Shown here: one piece after another, positions 1 to 7,935 of the stretch | Layout of the letters: every line of letters starts with the position of its first letter | Numbering within the stretch: the stretch's first letter is position 1 | Source: Pleurocapsa sp. CCALA 161 | GTDB taxonomy: Bacteria > Cyanobacteriota > Cyanobacteriia > Cyanobacteriales > Xenococcaceae | Reading direction: 5' to 3' | DNA: 64,000 nucleotides | Assembly (NCBI RefSeq): GCF_003003995.1 | Contig: NZ_PVWF01000003.1 | Location: 42,553-106,552 of the forward strand | Notes under the pieces: generated by a model | Told to the model about the DNA's origin: nothing | Database searches by the model: none | The model's input: only the letters and a program-made list of their open reading frames with translations | Position numbers and translations under genes: made by a program

Positions 1-789
1 GTTTACCCCTAGCTGCTGGAACATTTTTAAGCCACGCCGCGCATCAATTAAAGATACCGTCTGAGGTGTGGTCACAATTACTGCCCCTGCCATAGGGACA
101 GCTTGCGCCATAGTCAACTGAGCATCTCCCGTACCAGGTGGCATATCAACAATTAGATAATCTAATTCCCCCCACTCTACCTGGTAGAGAAACTGACGAA
201 TAATTCCATTCAGCATTGGTCCTCGCCAAATGACGGGCTGATCTGGATCGATCAAGAACGCCATGGAAACAAGCTTTACCCCATGATTAAAAGCAGGTTC
301 GAGTATTTCGCCAGTTTTACCCTGTTTCACCGCAATTTTGGCATCAGACAAACCCAACATATTCGGGGCATTTGGACCATAAATATCGGCATCTAACAAG
401 CCTACCTTAGAACCTTTGGTAGCTAAAGCAACAGCTACATTTACGGCAACGGAACTTTTACCCACTCCACCTTTACCACTAGAAATAGCCAGAATATTTT
501 TAATTCCTGGGATAGAAGCGCGATCGGGCAAGGATTTCTGCTGAGGAGTTTCGGCAGTAACTTCTACCTCCACGGTTTCTACTCCAGGTAGCTTTTTAAC
601 TGCTGTCTGACAATCTTCGACAATGAATTCTCTCAAAGGACATGCAGGAGTAGTTAAGACCAAAGTAAAGCTAACTTTTCCTCCCTCAACCACGACGTTG
701 CGAATCATATTTAGCTCGACAAGACTCTTTTGTAGCTCTGGATCTTGTACGGGACGTAATACTTCTAAAACTGATTTACTATCCAACAT
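1..789 (-). CDS. mrp: Mrp/ApbC (NBP35-type) Fe-S cluster carrier ATPase, C-terminus cut by window edge
   Basis: Reading leftward from the ATG at 789, 263 codons are open to the first base of the window, so the gene is incomplete. The N-terminus begins MLDSKSVLEVLRPVQDPEL, a MIP18/DUF59-like domain of about 90 residues. Next comes the P-loop SSGKGGVGKSSVAVNVA with the deviant Walker A lysine, then LLDADIYGPNAPNML and DMPPGTGDAQLT, which are signatures of the Mrp/NBP35 family. Members bind and transfer 4Fe-4S clusters in the cytoplasm. The C-terminal CXXC ligands would lie outside the window. Function is inferred from the family; the fold assignment is firm. Confidence 0.95.
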   Translation of the reverse strand, partial: MLDSKSVLEVLRPVQDPELQKSLVELNMIRNVVVEGGKVSFTLVLTTPACPLREFIVEDCQTAVKKLPGVETVEVEVTAETPQQKSLPDRASIPGIKNILAISSGKGGVGKSSVAVNVAVALATKGSKVGLLDADIYGPNAPNMLGLSDAKIAVKQGKTGEILEPAFNHGVKLVSMAFLIDPDQPVIWRGPMLNGIIRQFLYQVEWGELDYLIVDMPPGTGDAQLTMAQAVPMAGAVIVTTPQTVSLIDARRGLKMFQQLGVN

Positions 790-1073
790 TATTTTTATCC
801 TCTAAAAAGCGATCGCCATTCTTGATCAAAACCAAGTATTGTTACCTATGCTTAATTATCAGTGTAAAAGGGCAGGCTAATCAATTAACAATTAATAATG
901 CTGTAATTCAAAGTGGCGATCGCAGGTAGTTAATTTAAAAGTTTAGATTCTAGAGCTTAAAGCTTTTTGATAAATTTTGCTAATCAATGATAAAAAATAA
1001 TTATATTAAAGTGCTAAAAAGATTGTGTTAGCTTATTTGTATAGCAATAGTTAAACAAAATAAATTAAACAGG

Positions 1074-1373
1074 ATGACAACTTTAATTCAGAAACGACAA
1101 CAGAAAACTTTCAAACTTGTACTATTTCTCCAGCAGTGGCTCAATAATTTAGAGATCAAACAAGAGCAAACTGCAAGACGTATTGTTAGATTGATTCCTG
1201 CTCAATGTCCTTTTGCCAGAGAAATACGAGCATTTGATCGAGTTATAGTGAAAATTCCTGCTTTGTGCAAATTCAATCCCTTATACGAGGAGTTGATCGG
1301 CTTGAGATTTCGCGCCCTGTGTTTTCTTGCCGATGAATGTGGCGAAGACATTACTCCCTATTGTTCATACTAA
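1074..1373 (+). CDS. Small protein with Mo-dependent nitrogenase C-terminal (Mo-nitro_C) domain
   Basis: This 99-residue protein starts at the ATG at 1074. Its second half contains IPAQCPFAREIRAFDR, PALCKFNPLYEELIGLRFRA and LADECGED, with regularly placed cysteines. This is the pattern of the short cyanobacterial proteins that carry the Mo-nitro_C domain, originally seen at the C-terminus of some nitrogenase-associated proteins. The stand-alone versions are common in cyanobacteria and have no established biochemical role; no nitrogenase gene lies nearby. The N-terminal 40 residues are basic and probably helical. It stands alone, convergent with the SDR gene. The domain call is from memory of the family pattern. 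Confidence 0.8.
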   Translation: MTTLIQKRQQKTFKLVLFLQQWLNNLEIKQEQTARRIVRLIPAQCPFAREIRAFDRVIVKIPALCKFNPLYEELIGLRFRALCFLADECGEDITPYCSY

Positions 1374-1489
1374 TTCTCAGCAGTCATGCACTCAATTAAT
1401 CAGAGTTAGGGGCAACAGTTTCATTAGCTTTTTATTACGGATACTCTCATTAACTCATCTTTTGAGCTTAACCGAACAGTATTGGCTGG

Positions 1490-2218
1490 CTACCAAGGTA
1501 CAGGAGTACGAGAATTGAAAAAGCCTCCTGTGAAACCCTCAGTAGATAATGTTGCTAACCACACGGGTGTATCTGCGCCTTCTTCAGCAGAATGAGTTGC
1601 CGCTTCTGTCCCCATATCTGTACGACACCAATCAGGATCAGCAGAGTTTACTTTAATAACTGTGTCTTTCAGTTCCGCTGCTAGCATGACTGTAAACGAA
1701 TTAAGAGCCGTTTTAGATGAGTTGTATGCCAAAGTCTTAGCGTAGTGACAATTGGGGTCGCTATGTTGTGTGAGTGAACCACGCCCGCTACTCATGTTCA
1801 CAATCCGACCTGCTTTACTCTTACGAATCAGTGGTAGTAATGCTTGAGTTATTGCCACAGCACCAATGAAATTTGTTTCCAATGTTTGTCTGATAACTTC
1901 TAGGCTAACTTTGCTGGATTTCTGTCCTGAATCAAGACAGATACCAGCATTATTAATCAGGATATCTAGCTTGCCGTATGTCTTGTCTATGTAGCTACGA
2001 ATAGCCTCAATGCTCTCACCATCGGTCACATCTAAGCACTTAAACTCAACATCCAGACCATTTTGCAATAGTTGATTTACAGATACGTCTCCTCTGGTAG
2101 CATCCCGAACGCCCATCACGACTTTAATACCCAGTCGAGCTAACTGGCGACTGATTTCAAAGCCAATCCCCTTGTTAGCCCCAGTGATAAGTGCAATTTT
2201 CTTTTGACTCAAACTCAT
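1490..2218 (-). CDS. Short-chain dehydrogenase/reductase (classical SDR)
   Basis: A 242-residue Rossmann-fold oxidoreductase. The NAD(P)-binding glycine motif TGANKGIGFEIS is near residues 13-24, LINNAG supplies the structural Asn motif, NMSSGRGS holds the catalytic Ser, and YNSSK holds the catalytic Tyr and Lys. Length matches classical SDRs of about 250 residues. The start ATG at 2218 fits the conserved N-terminus KKIALITGANKG. The substrate cannot be predicted. It is monocistronic, and a dispersed short repeat lies 235 bp upstream of its start. Confidence 0.9.
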   Translation of the reverse strand: MSLSQKKIALITGANKGIGFEISRQLARLGIKVVMGVRDATRGDVSVNQLLQNGLDVEFKCLDVTDGESIEAIRSYIDKTYGKLDILINNAGICLDSGQKSSKVSLEVIRQTLETNFIGAVAITQALLPLIRKSKAGRIVNMSSGRGSLTQHSDPNCHYAKTLAYNSSKTALNSFTVMLAAELKDTVIKVNSADPDWCRTDMGTEAATHSAEEGADTPVWLATLSTEGFTGGFFNSRTPVPW

Positions 2219-2549
2219 ATGTGCTTTTCAGCAAAACGGTCGGTGTACAATCAGATTGTTAGGTGGCGGATTCACACTACGTCAATCCCAGAAGACTTTG
2301 TGTTTCACTACTTTCAAAAAGTTAAATCTGTCCTGAGTCAATTCCAATTTGATCACATAATTAATTTAAACCTCGTCTACATAGAAAACCATAGTTTTTT
2401 AACAAGTTTAACAGAAGTTCATTGCTACGCGGGTGTGGAACTTGCTACTTGAGACCGAAGGGAATCCTTTAGGGCTACTTGCGCAGAGTTAACTTAAAAA
2501 CCCCTGGTTTCAAACTGGATGCGGTTTAGGTAGTAATAAAGCATTTGAT
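2219..2549. other. Intergenic region with a dispersed short repeat
   Basis: About 330 bp between the SDR start and the stop of the flavin oxidoreductase. The only recognisable item is one reverse-oriented copy of the 22-nt dispersed repeat (2453-2474), flanked by heptamer-like GCTACTTGAG and GCTACTTGC. I see no convincing gene. Confidence 0.6.
2453..2474 (-). repeat. Dispersed short repeat, copy 1 (reverse)
   Basis: Reverse complement of the core that reads CCTAAAGGATTCCCTTCGG plus TC. Other copies lie at 13218-13238, 36521-36542 and 40749-40770. The copy is embedded in heptamer-like GCTACTTG/CAAGTAGC sequence. Confidence 0.85.
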
Positions 2550-3638
2550 TCAAAGAAAAGAATAATCTGTATAGCCAACTTTTGCGTTTTCAGTATCACC
2601 TCTACCGTAAAAAGTTCTGGGGTCAGGTTCATTTAAGGGAGCATTAGCAACAAATCTCTTGACCAAATCAGGATTAGCTAGATATGGTCTACCGTAAGAA
2701 ACTAACTCGGCATTTCCAGAAGCGATCGCGCTATTTCCTGTCTCTTTGTTATAACCACCATTGGTAATAATATTTCCCTGATAAAGAGGACGAAAAATGG
2801 GTAAAACGGGATCAATAACCTGACGAGTCTTTAGGTCAACTTCATTGGCTTCCATTAGATGAATATATGCCAAATTAAAATTATTCAAGGCTTTGATTAC
2901 GTAGCTAAAAGTGGCTTGAGGATCGGAGTCAACCATGCCATAAAAAGTATTACTAGGAGATAATTTAATTCCAATACAGTCACCTCTCCAAACTTGAGTT
3001 ACTGCTTCAACTACCTCTAGTAAAAAACGAGCGCGATTTTCTATCGATCCACCATACTTATCCTGGCGTTGATTTGAACCATCCTGTAAAAATTGATCGA
3101 TTAGATAACCAAAGGCGCCGTGTAACTCTACTCCATCAAAACCAGCCTGTTTTGCATTGACTGTTGCTTGACGAAATTGAGCAATAATTTCGGAGATTTC
3201 TGAGGTTTCCAAAGCATGAGGAGTTTCTATCTCTACCTTACCAATAGGAGTATGTAATTGACCTGTAGCTGCGATCGCACTTGGTGCAACTGGTTTTTCT
3301 CCATTAAGTAGAGCGGAATGAGCTACTCTGCCACTATGCCAAATTTGTAAAAATATTTTACCGCCCTGAGCGTGAACTGCATTAGTAACTAATTTCCAAC
3401 CTTGAATTTGCTCCTCGTTATAAATACCAGGTACATTCATATATCCTTGACTGAGGGGAGATATCATAGTGCATTCAGTAATAATTAAACCAGCAGTGGC
3501 ACGTTGAGCATAATATTCTGCCATTAACTGAGTGGGAATTGTCCCATCAGCACGTAAGCGAGTCATGGGAGCCATCACCACACGGTTGTCTAAATTATTT
3601 GAGCCTAATTGAAAAGAGTCAAAAAGATTAGAGTTCAT
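2550..3638 (-). CDS. Old Yellow Enzyme family FMN-dependent ene-reductase
   Basis: A 362-residue TIM-barrel flavoprotein. It has the OYE N-terminus NRVVMAPMTRLRADG, QIWHSGRVAH around residue 98, the active-site segment ELHGAFGYLIDQFLQDGSNQ near 171-190, and YGGSIENRARF. The family reduces activated C=C bonds in quinones, enones and nitro compounds with NAD(P)H. His173 and Tyr178 are kept. Phe176, however, occupies the position normally filled by Asn or His, which with His173 anchors the substrate carbonyl. It is transcribed divergently from an HxlR regulator whose conserved N-terminal Cys suggests redox or electrophile control. Family is sure; substrate is unknown. Confidence 0.93.
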   Translation of the reverse strand: MNSNLFDSFQLGSNNLDNRVVMAPMTRLRADGTIPTQLMAEYYAQRATAGLIITECTMISPLSQGYMNVPGIYNEEQIQGWKLVTNAVHAQGGKIFLQIWHSGRVAHSALLNGEKPVAPSAIAATGQLHTPIGKVEIETPHALETSEISEIIAQFRQATVNAKQAGFDGVELHGAFGYLIDQFLQDGSNQRQDKYGGSIENRARFLLEVVEAVTQVWRGDCIGIKLSPSNTFYGMVDSDPQATFSYVIKALNNFNLAYIHLMEANEVDLKTRQVIDPVLPIFRPLYQGNIITNGGYNKETGNSAIASGNAELVSYGRPYLANPDLVKRFVANAPLNEPDPRTFYGRGDTENAKVGYTDYSFL

Positions 3639-3665
3639 AATTTGGATTTAGTTAATTTTTGCTTG

Positions 3666-3733
3666 AGTAGTAAATACCCTACTGATATCATTAAGCCTAT
3701 CCGTACCATCAATCAAGAAGGTACTCAAAAGTA
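3666..3733. promoter_or_regulatory. Candidate HxlR operators in the divergent OYE/HxlR promoter region
   Basis: Two small dyads sit in the 108-bp divergent intergenic region: AGTAG-N8-CTACT (3666-3683) and TACT-CAAA-AGTA (3722-3733). HxlR/DUF24 regulators often bind short TACT/AGTA-type palindromes near their own start. The second dyad ends 14 bp before the regulator ATG. Assignment is inferred from position and symmetry. Confidence 0.4.
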
Positions 3734-3746
3734 AGATACATACCAA

Positions 3747-4100
3747 ATGGTGCGTAAATTAATCCGTAATCGTCCAGAACCCGAAATATTCACTCTTGAT
3801 TGTCCTACTCAACAAGTTTTGGATATTATCGGCAATAAATGGAGTGTAATTATTATTTATTGTCTTGCTTATCAAACCAGACGTTATAAACAATTGGAAC
3901 GTAAAATAGAAGGGATTTCTCAAAAAGTTTTAACTCAAACTCTTCGTAAATTAGAACAGAATGGCTTGGTCAAAAGAAAAGTTTATCCAGCAGTTCCTGC
4001 ACAGGTTGAATATTCTCTCACGCCTTTGGGTGAAACCCTAGTCGAACCTTTGTCTTTACTGGCAGAATGGAGCGAACAAAATGTATCAAAAATAAATTAA
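3747..4100 (+). CDS. HxlR-family (DUF24) winged-helix transcriptional regulator
   Basis: A 117-residue winged-helix protein. It has the HxlR opening FTLDCPTQQVLDIIGNKWSV, the recognition region GISQKVLTQTLRKLEQNGLV and the wing VEYSLTPLGETL. Its single Cys (near residue 19) is in the position used by YodB- and HypR-type members to sense quinones, diamide or hypochlorite. Divergence from an OYE ene-reductase is a common arrangement for such sensors, so it may repress the OYE gene until electrophile stress; that is inference. The last 43 bp of the gene are part of a 90-bp block that is repeated at 4889-4979. Confidence 0.9.
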   Translation: MVRKLIRNRPEPEIFTLDCPTQQVLDIIGNKWSVIIIYCLAYQTRRYKQLERKIEGISQKVLTQTLRKLEQNGLVKRKVYPAVPAQVEYSLTPLGETLVEPLSLLAEWSEQNVSKIN

Positions 4101-4147
4101 TAAATCAAACTTATGCTTGAAAATTCTGCTGCAACTATCCAAAAGCG
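4058..4147 (+). repeat. Duplicated target block, copy A (HxlR 3' end plus mannosidase 5' remnant)
   Basis: This 90-bp block covers the end of the HxlR gene and a stub reading ATGCTTGAAAATTCTGC from 4113. The stub matches the first codons of the GH38 gene at 7944, and one base is lost in its A-run near 4141. The block is about 90% identical to 4889-4979 (about nine differences counted by eye). Confidence 0.85.
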
Positions 4148-4195
4148 ATCGCAAACTTCTCCGCATTCTTTTTTAGATTTTAGATAGTCTTTTTT

Positions 4196-4789
4196 CTAAG
4201 AAATTTCAGATTGCTGCTCGAAAACAATTTCTTCATAGAACTGCTCGATCGCTAAACTTAAACTAATACTTTTAAGCTCTACGAGATCGCCCGCTCGATA
4301 GCTTAGAATCAACCAATCTCCCGCATCGTTTTTGTGATAAATATCAATCGCTATCTCATCAGAACTCACTAAAACATAATCAACCAAATTTGGATTGCGG
4401 CGATATTTTTCAAACTTTTTGCCTCGGTCATAAGCCTCAGTGCTATCCGATAAAACCTCAACAATTAAACAGGGATAGGTAATATATTGAGTGCTAGAAT
4501 TATCTTGCGGATCGCAAGTGACACTTAGATCGGGATAGGTATAGTTGTGAGTATTGAAGATATTAACCTTTAAGTCTGAATTAAAAACACTACACTTACT
4601 ACCCCGCAAGTGAGTCTTGATTAAAATGCCAATATTCAGTTTAATGGCACTATGATTTTTTGTGCCTCCACTCATCGCATACACGCGACCATCGATTAGC
4701 TCATGCCTTTCTAATTGTTGCTCCTCCCAAACAAAATACTCTTCAGGTGTAAAGTGTCGCTCTTGCTCTCTAGCTGCAATCATAACCAT
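4196..4789 (-). CDS. Uma2-family (DUF820) putative endonuclease
   Basis: A 197-residue protein with the Uma2 pattern: FTPEEYFVWEE, LIDGRVYAMSGGTKNHS, YTYPDLSVTCDP, PCLIVEVLSDSTEAYDRGKK and KFEKYRRNPNLVDYVLVS. The family has a PD-(D/E)xK nuclease fold: the Asp in YPDLSV and the Glu of VEVLS are the presumed metal ligands, followed by the Lys of RGKK. Uma2 genes are hugely expanded in cyanobacteria and their biological role is unclear. The gene lies between two copies of a 90-bp direct repeat, so it probably entered as a cassette between the HxlR and mannosidase genes. Confidence 0.9.
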   Translation of the reverse strand: MVMIAAREQERHFTPEEYFVWEEQQLERHELIDGRVYAMSGGTKNHSAIKLNIGILIKTHLRGSKCSVFNSDLKVNIFNTHNYTYPDLSVTCDPQDNSSTQYITYPCLIVEVLSDSTEAYDRGKKFEKYRRNPNLVDYVLVSSDEIAIDIYHKNDAGDWLILSYRAGDLVELKSISLSLAIEQFYEEIVFEQQSEIS

Positions 4790-4816
4790 CTCCTATTTAA
4801 AAGTAGTGATACCAAC

Positions 4817-4888
4817 TTAAAGTTCATACCCTAATCCTCGCAAATTCTCCCGAATTGCCACCTCTAACTTAGCCGATTCTTTATTTTT
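4817..4888 (-). pseudogene. Short remnant, 3' end of an unidentified gene
   Basis: Reading leftward, 23 codons are open and end with ENLRGLGYEL and TAA at 4817-4819. There is no start, because the reading runs into duplicated block B at 4889. It looks like the tail of a gene lost from the inserted cassette. I cannot name the family. Confidence 0.25.
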
Positions 4889-4979
4889 ACGGGCAGAATG
4901 GAGCGAACAAAATATATCAAAAATAAATTAAGAAATTAAACTTATGCTTGAAAACCCTGCTGGAACTATTCAAAAAGCG
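4889..4979 (+). repeat. Duplicated target block, copy B
   Basis: Second copy of 4058-4147. It carries the same HxlR tail without the rest of that gene, then the stub ATGCTTGAAAACCCTGC from 4944. The mannosidase-like homology continues past a 23-nt palindromic insertion (4980-5002) to about 5046. Confidence 0.85.
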
Positions 4980-5002
4980 GTTAGGCTTCGCCTAGCCTTT
5001 GG
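4980..5002. repeat. Palindromic mini-insert splitting a HIP1 site
   Basis: The sequence GTTAGGCTTCGCCTAGCC plus TTTGG forms a hairpin with an arm around TTAGGC/GCCTAG. It separates GCG (4977-4979) from ATCGC (5003-5007). The homologous mannosidase start at 7976-7984 has the intact GCGATCGC, so the insert is visible by direct comparison. Confidence 0.7.
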
Positions 5003-5046
5003 ATCGCCAATTAACGATAGTTAGTGAAGTTAGAGATACAGCATAG
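5003..5046 (+). pseudogene. Continuation of the mannosidase 5' remnant (copy B)
   Basis: From ATCGCC at 5003 to GCATAG near 5046 the sequence aligns without gaps, at roughly three-quarters identity, with 7980-8023 inside the GH38 gene. Together with 4936-4979 it is a decayed copy of the first 88 bp or so around that gene's start. It is not translatable as a protein now. Confidence 0.65.
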
Positions 5047-5162
5047 TGTATTTGTTGGGTTTCGCGGACTCTATCCAACCTACAAGATCGGCGATCACAC
5101 TAACGTTATTTAAGCGTATTTTTATTTTACAGTAGCAAAGAACTGAACGTCGCATTTTGAGA

Positions 5163-5168
5163 TATAAT
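5163..5168 (+). promoter_or_regulatory. Consensus -10 box upstream of the methyltransferase
   Basis: A perfect TATAAT lies 43 bp before the ATG at 5211. No good -35 is visible at 16-18 bp spacing. A start of transcription near 5175 would exclude the in-frame TTG at 5157 and favours the ATG at 5211. Confidence 0.5.
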
Positions 5169-5210
5169 CATATACCCAGAACACCTGTACAACAAGCCCT
5201 TGAAACCTCG

Positions 5211-6269
5211 ATGAACTCTCATCTTACCGCTCTAAATACTCTACGCTTGCCCCAGAGAAGGAGCAAGGAGTTAGTTGCTGTTTCGTTATTTTCAGGTGGT
5301 GGTGGATTAGATCTAGGCTTATCGCTGGCAGGGTTTGACTTCAGGTATGCGAATGATGAAGTTCAATATTATTGCGATACCATTTCCTATAATTTTCAAA
5401 ACTGTGTAACAGAACCTAAAGACATCAGAGACTTGAAGGGGCAAAAAATCAAAGAGCTTGTGAAGTCAGAGAGAATAAGCCTCATAGCAGGAGGTCCCCC
5501 ATGTCAGGCATTTAGCATTTTAGGCAAAAGAGGCTCATTCTCAGATTTACGAGGACAACTTGTTTTTGACTATATTCGTCTTATCAATGAGTTAGAGCCT
5601 GAAGCCTTTGTTTTTGAGAATGTTCCAGGTCTATTAACTCTTAATGGTGGTGAAGATTGGGAAAAGCTTTATTACCATTTTCAAGTTGAAACTGGATATG
5701 ACCTTTACACTTCCACTCTAAATTCTGCTAATTATGGAGTACCGCAGATCAGAAAGAGGGTCTTTGTTGTGGGCTTCCGCCAGCCTACTGAATTTGTATT
5801 TCCTGATCCTGAGTACCGTGATCCATCAAGTTTAGATTTGCTTAATCAGCACTTACCAGACTGGATACCTGCAAAGTTTGCCTTAGAAAACGTCGATGGA
5901 CTGTGCAACCATGACATTCGTATTCATGGGGATAGAGTACGTAGTCGATATGAGCAAATCCCTCAAGGTGGAAGAGACAAGATAGACCACACAGATAGAA
6001 TTGACCCTGAAAGACCTTCAGGGACAGTGTTAGTTGGTTCTAAAGCTGGAGGTGGTAGACCTCATATTCATCCATATCATCCTCGGCACATTACTGTAAG
6101 AGAAGCAGCACGTCTTCAATCATTTCCAGACTGGTATAGATTTTTGGGAACCTCGACAGCACAGTACAGGCAGGTCGGTAACGCGGTACCTCCATTGCTT
6201 GCGCTTGCAGTCGGAAAGTCTATCAGGACTGCCCTGGAAAGCCTGAAGAAAAAGGAGTTAGTATTTTGA
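5211..6269 (+). CDS. DNA (cytosine-5) methyltransferase of a type II restriction-modification system
   Basis: About 352 residues from the ATG at 5211; an in-frame TTG at 5157 would add 18 residues but overlaps a consensus -10. The C5-methyltransferase motifs appear in order: FSGGGGLDLGLSLAGF (motif I, SAM binding), GGPPCQAFS (motif IV, catalytic Cys), FENVPG (VI), QIRKRVFVVG (VIII), then VREAARLQSFPDWY and QVGNAVPPLLA (IX-X). The target-recognition region between VIII and IX is about 90 residues, so a simple short site is likely; the sequence recognised cannot be read. The stop overlaps the start of the next gene, the presumed cognate nuclease. The module sits between two copies of the mannosidase 5' end, a sign of recent arrival. 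Confidence 0.95.
   Translation: MNSHLTALNTLRLPQRRSKELVAVSLFSGGGGLDLGLSLAGFDFRYANDEVQYYCDTISYNFQNCVTEPKDIRDLKGQKIKELVKSERISLIAGGPPCQAFSILGKRGSFSDLRGQLVFDYIRLINELEPEAFVFENVPGLLTLNGGEDWEKLYYHFQVETGYDLYTSTLNSANYGVPQIRKRVFVVGFRQPTEFVFPDPEYRDPSSLDLLNQHLPDWIPAKFALENVDGLCNHDIRIHGDRVRSRYEQIPQGGRDKIDHTDRIDPERPSGTVLVGSKAGGGRPHIHPYHPRHITVREAARLQSFPDWYRFLGTSTAQYRQVGNAVPPLLALAVGKSIRTALESLKKKELVF
6252..6257 (+). promoter_or_regulatory. Strong ribosome binding site for the restriction gene
   Basis: AAGGAG at 6252-6257 lies inside the end of the methyltransferase gene, 8 nt before the TTG at 6266. It decides the TTG start and implies translational coupling with the methyltransferase. Confidence 0.75.
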
Positions 6270-7765
6270 CACTTCCTTACCCTGGATATTCATGGTCTTT
6301 CAATCACCATATGGGAAGAGTAAACTCAAGAGAAGTTTTTGCTCTTCTTGATTCAGCGTATCGGTTCAGGCGATATTCTAACTATCGTGCATTGGTTAAC
6401 CAGGCTTTAGTCGCCGAAGGAATTTTCACCCCAAATGTTAGAGCAGATTCTGGTCAAATAGATGCTTGGCGTGATTACCAGCAGATCCTACCTGATTTAG
6501 GTTTAATTTATTCGACAAGATATATTAAACAACCACAATTAACACCAATCGGATTAATGTTCATTGATGGTACGATTGGTTACTCTGAACTTTTTTCTAC
6601 TCAAGTTCTTGCTTATCAATACCCGAATGGACATAAGACAGCTATATCTCCTGCGGTGAAAGGAGAATTATCACAAGCAGGAATCAGTATTCCAGCAAAT
6701 AGAATGGAATTGGATATCAATTCAGGAATTCTGATAAAGCCAGGAGTGTTGATTCTACAAATCTTGCTTGAACTGTATCGGCAAGGATATTCTCCAACTC
6801 TAGACACTCGTGAATGTCTTCTAGCGCTTGTACCAACAATTCGCAATAGCGACTGGCAAGAGGCTTACACAAGATTATTGCAACTGAGACAAACGGGTAA
6901 CACGTCCGAAGCAGATCAGCGAAGACTGCGAGATGTTCAAGAGTGGTTTCAGTTTCTGGGTCAAGGTGATTTTGCTGTTAAACAAGGCAATAGAATCTCT
7001 TTGGCACCTAGCGTTTTGGCAGAAATTGAGCAGCTTCAAACTATTTTAGATTTTCATGCTGATCCAGTAACTTTTTGGATACCACAAAGTTCAGTTGAGC
7101 TTGAAAATGCTCTAGCTTGGTATGGCTTCTTTGGTAGCCCAAGCATTGAATCTCAATGGATAACACCAGATGAGTTACGTAGCCAAGAATACCTCTCAGA
7201 GAATTATCCTGATCACGAATTACTAGATGAAATCGATAGTCCTTCTGTAATTGTCGAGATATCAGAAATTAATCTCAGACCTTTTTCACCAAGCATTCCT
7301 GAGATTGTTGATGTTGATGTCACCGTTGATGTAGAAAGTCTGATTCAGGGCAGGCTACGATTGCGTGATAAAACACGTCAACATCAAGAAATCGTTGCAC
7401 GGCTTGCTACAAAACTGACAGAACTCTCGTATAACGTGGCAGACGATCCGAACTCAGTAGATTTGCTTGCGGAGAAAGACGGTTTTGAAACTATTTTTGA
7501 GGTTAAGACTATCAATCGTCGGAATTTTCAACCACGTATCCGTTTGGGTGTAGGGCAACTATCGGAGTATCGATACAGAAGGCAACTTCAAACTCAAGTA
7601 AGACCAAATTCTATCTTGGTTCTTGGCAACACTCTGCAACTTCCAACATGGACACCCGATTATTTTTCATCTGATATAAATATCGGACTCCTCTGCTCAA
7701 GGGCAGACTCATTTTTAGCGTTAACTGCTGGAGCGGTTGAGCTTGAGGTTCAAAATGCTAGTTGA
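6266..7765 (+). CDS. Putative type II restriction endonuclease partner of the C5 methyltransferase
   Basis: A 499-residue protein starting at TTG 6266, which overlaps the methyltransferase TGA by 3 bp and has a good Shine-Dalgarno site. I do not recognise the N-terminal 390 residues, but the last 110 contain LATKLTELSYNVADDP, NSVDLLAEKDGFETIFEVKT and GVGQLSEYRYRRQ. Asp in VDLLAE with EVK after a strand is a PD-(D/E)xK nuclease core as used by restriction enzymes, and GQLSEYRY resembles the helix after it. Position and coupling support the role of cognate endonuclease. The large N-terminal region probably carries DNA recognition, by inference. Recognition site and subtype cannot be given. Confidence 0.8.
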   Translation: MTLPYPGYSWSFNHHMGRVNSREVFALLDSAYRFRRYSNYRALVNQALVAEGIFTPNVRADSGQIDAWRDYQQILPDLGLIYSTRYIKQPQLTPIGLMFIDGTIGYSELFSTQVLAYQYPNGHKTAISPAVKGELSQAGISIPANRMELDINSGILIKPGVLILQILLELYRQGYSPTLDTRECLLALVPTIRNSDWQEAYTRLLQLRQTGNTSEADQRRLRDVQEWFQFLGQGDFAVKQGNRISLAPSVLAEIEQLQTILDFHADPVTFWIPQSSVELENALAWYGFFGSPSIESQWITPDELRSQEYLSENYPDHELLDEIDSPSVIVEISEINLRPFSPSIPEIVDVDVTVDVESLIQGRLRLRDKTRQHQEIVARLATKLTELSYNVADDPNSVDLLAEKDGFETIFEVKTINRRNFQPRIRLGVGQLSEYRYRRQLQTQVRPNSILVLGNTLQLPTWTPDYFSSDINIGLLCSRADSFLALTAGAVELEVQNAS

Positions 7766-7935
7766 GGGCTTAGAACACCTTACCATCAACTACCATCACA
7801 AGTATTTCTACGTACTGCCCTCACCGAGGACTAAAACAAGCTAAATATTTATTATGCGGAATAATTCCGTATAACCACTCTTTTCGAGGAGAATATACAG
7901 AATCTTTCCTTAGTATTTACTTTGCAAACAGTCTC

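Noticed and set aside
623..805. 60-codon plus-strand ORF at the left edge
   Set aside because: It lies antisense to the clearly coding Mrp gene.
1327..1518. 63-codon ORF overlapping the end of the Mo-nitro_C gene
   Set aside because: Different frame of a recognised gene, low-complexity product, no family signal.
2204..2452. 82-codon ORF in the SDR-OYE gap
   Set aside because: Starts inside the SDR gene, ends next to a dispersed repeat, no recognisable motif or ribosome site.
5157..5210. TTG start that would extend the methyltransferase by 18 residues
   Set aside because: A consensus TATAAT lies inside this stretch and the conserved protein starts later; ATG 5211 is preferred.
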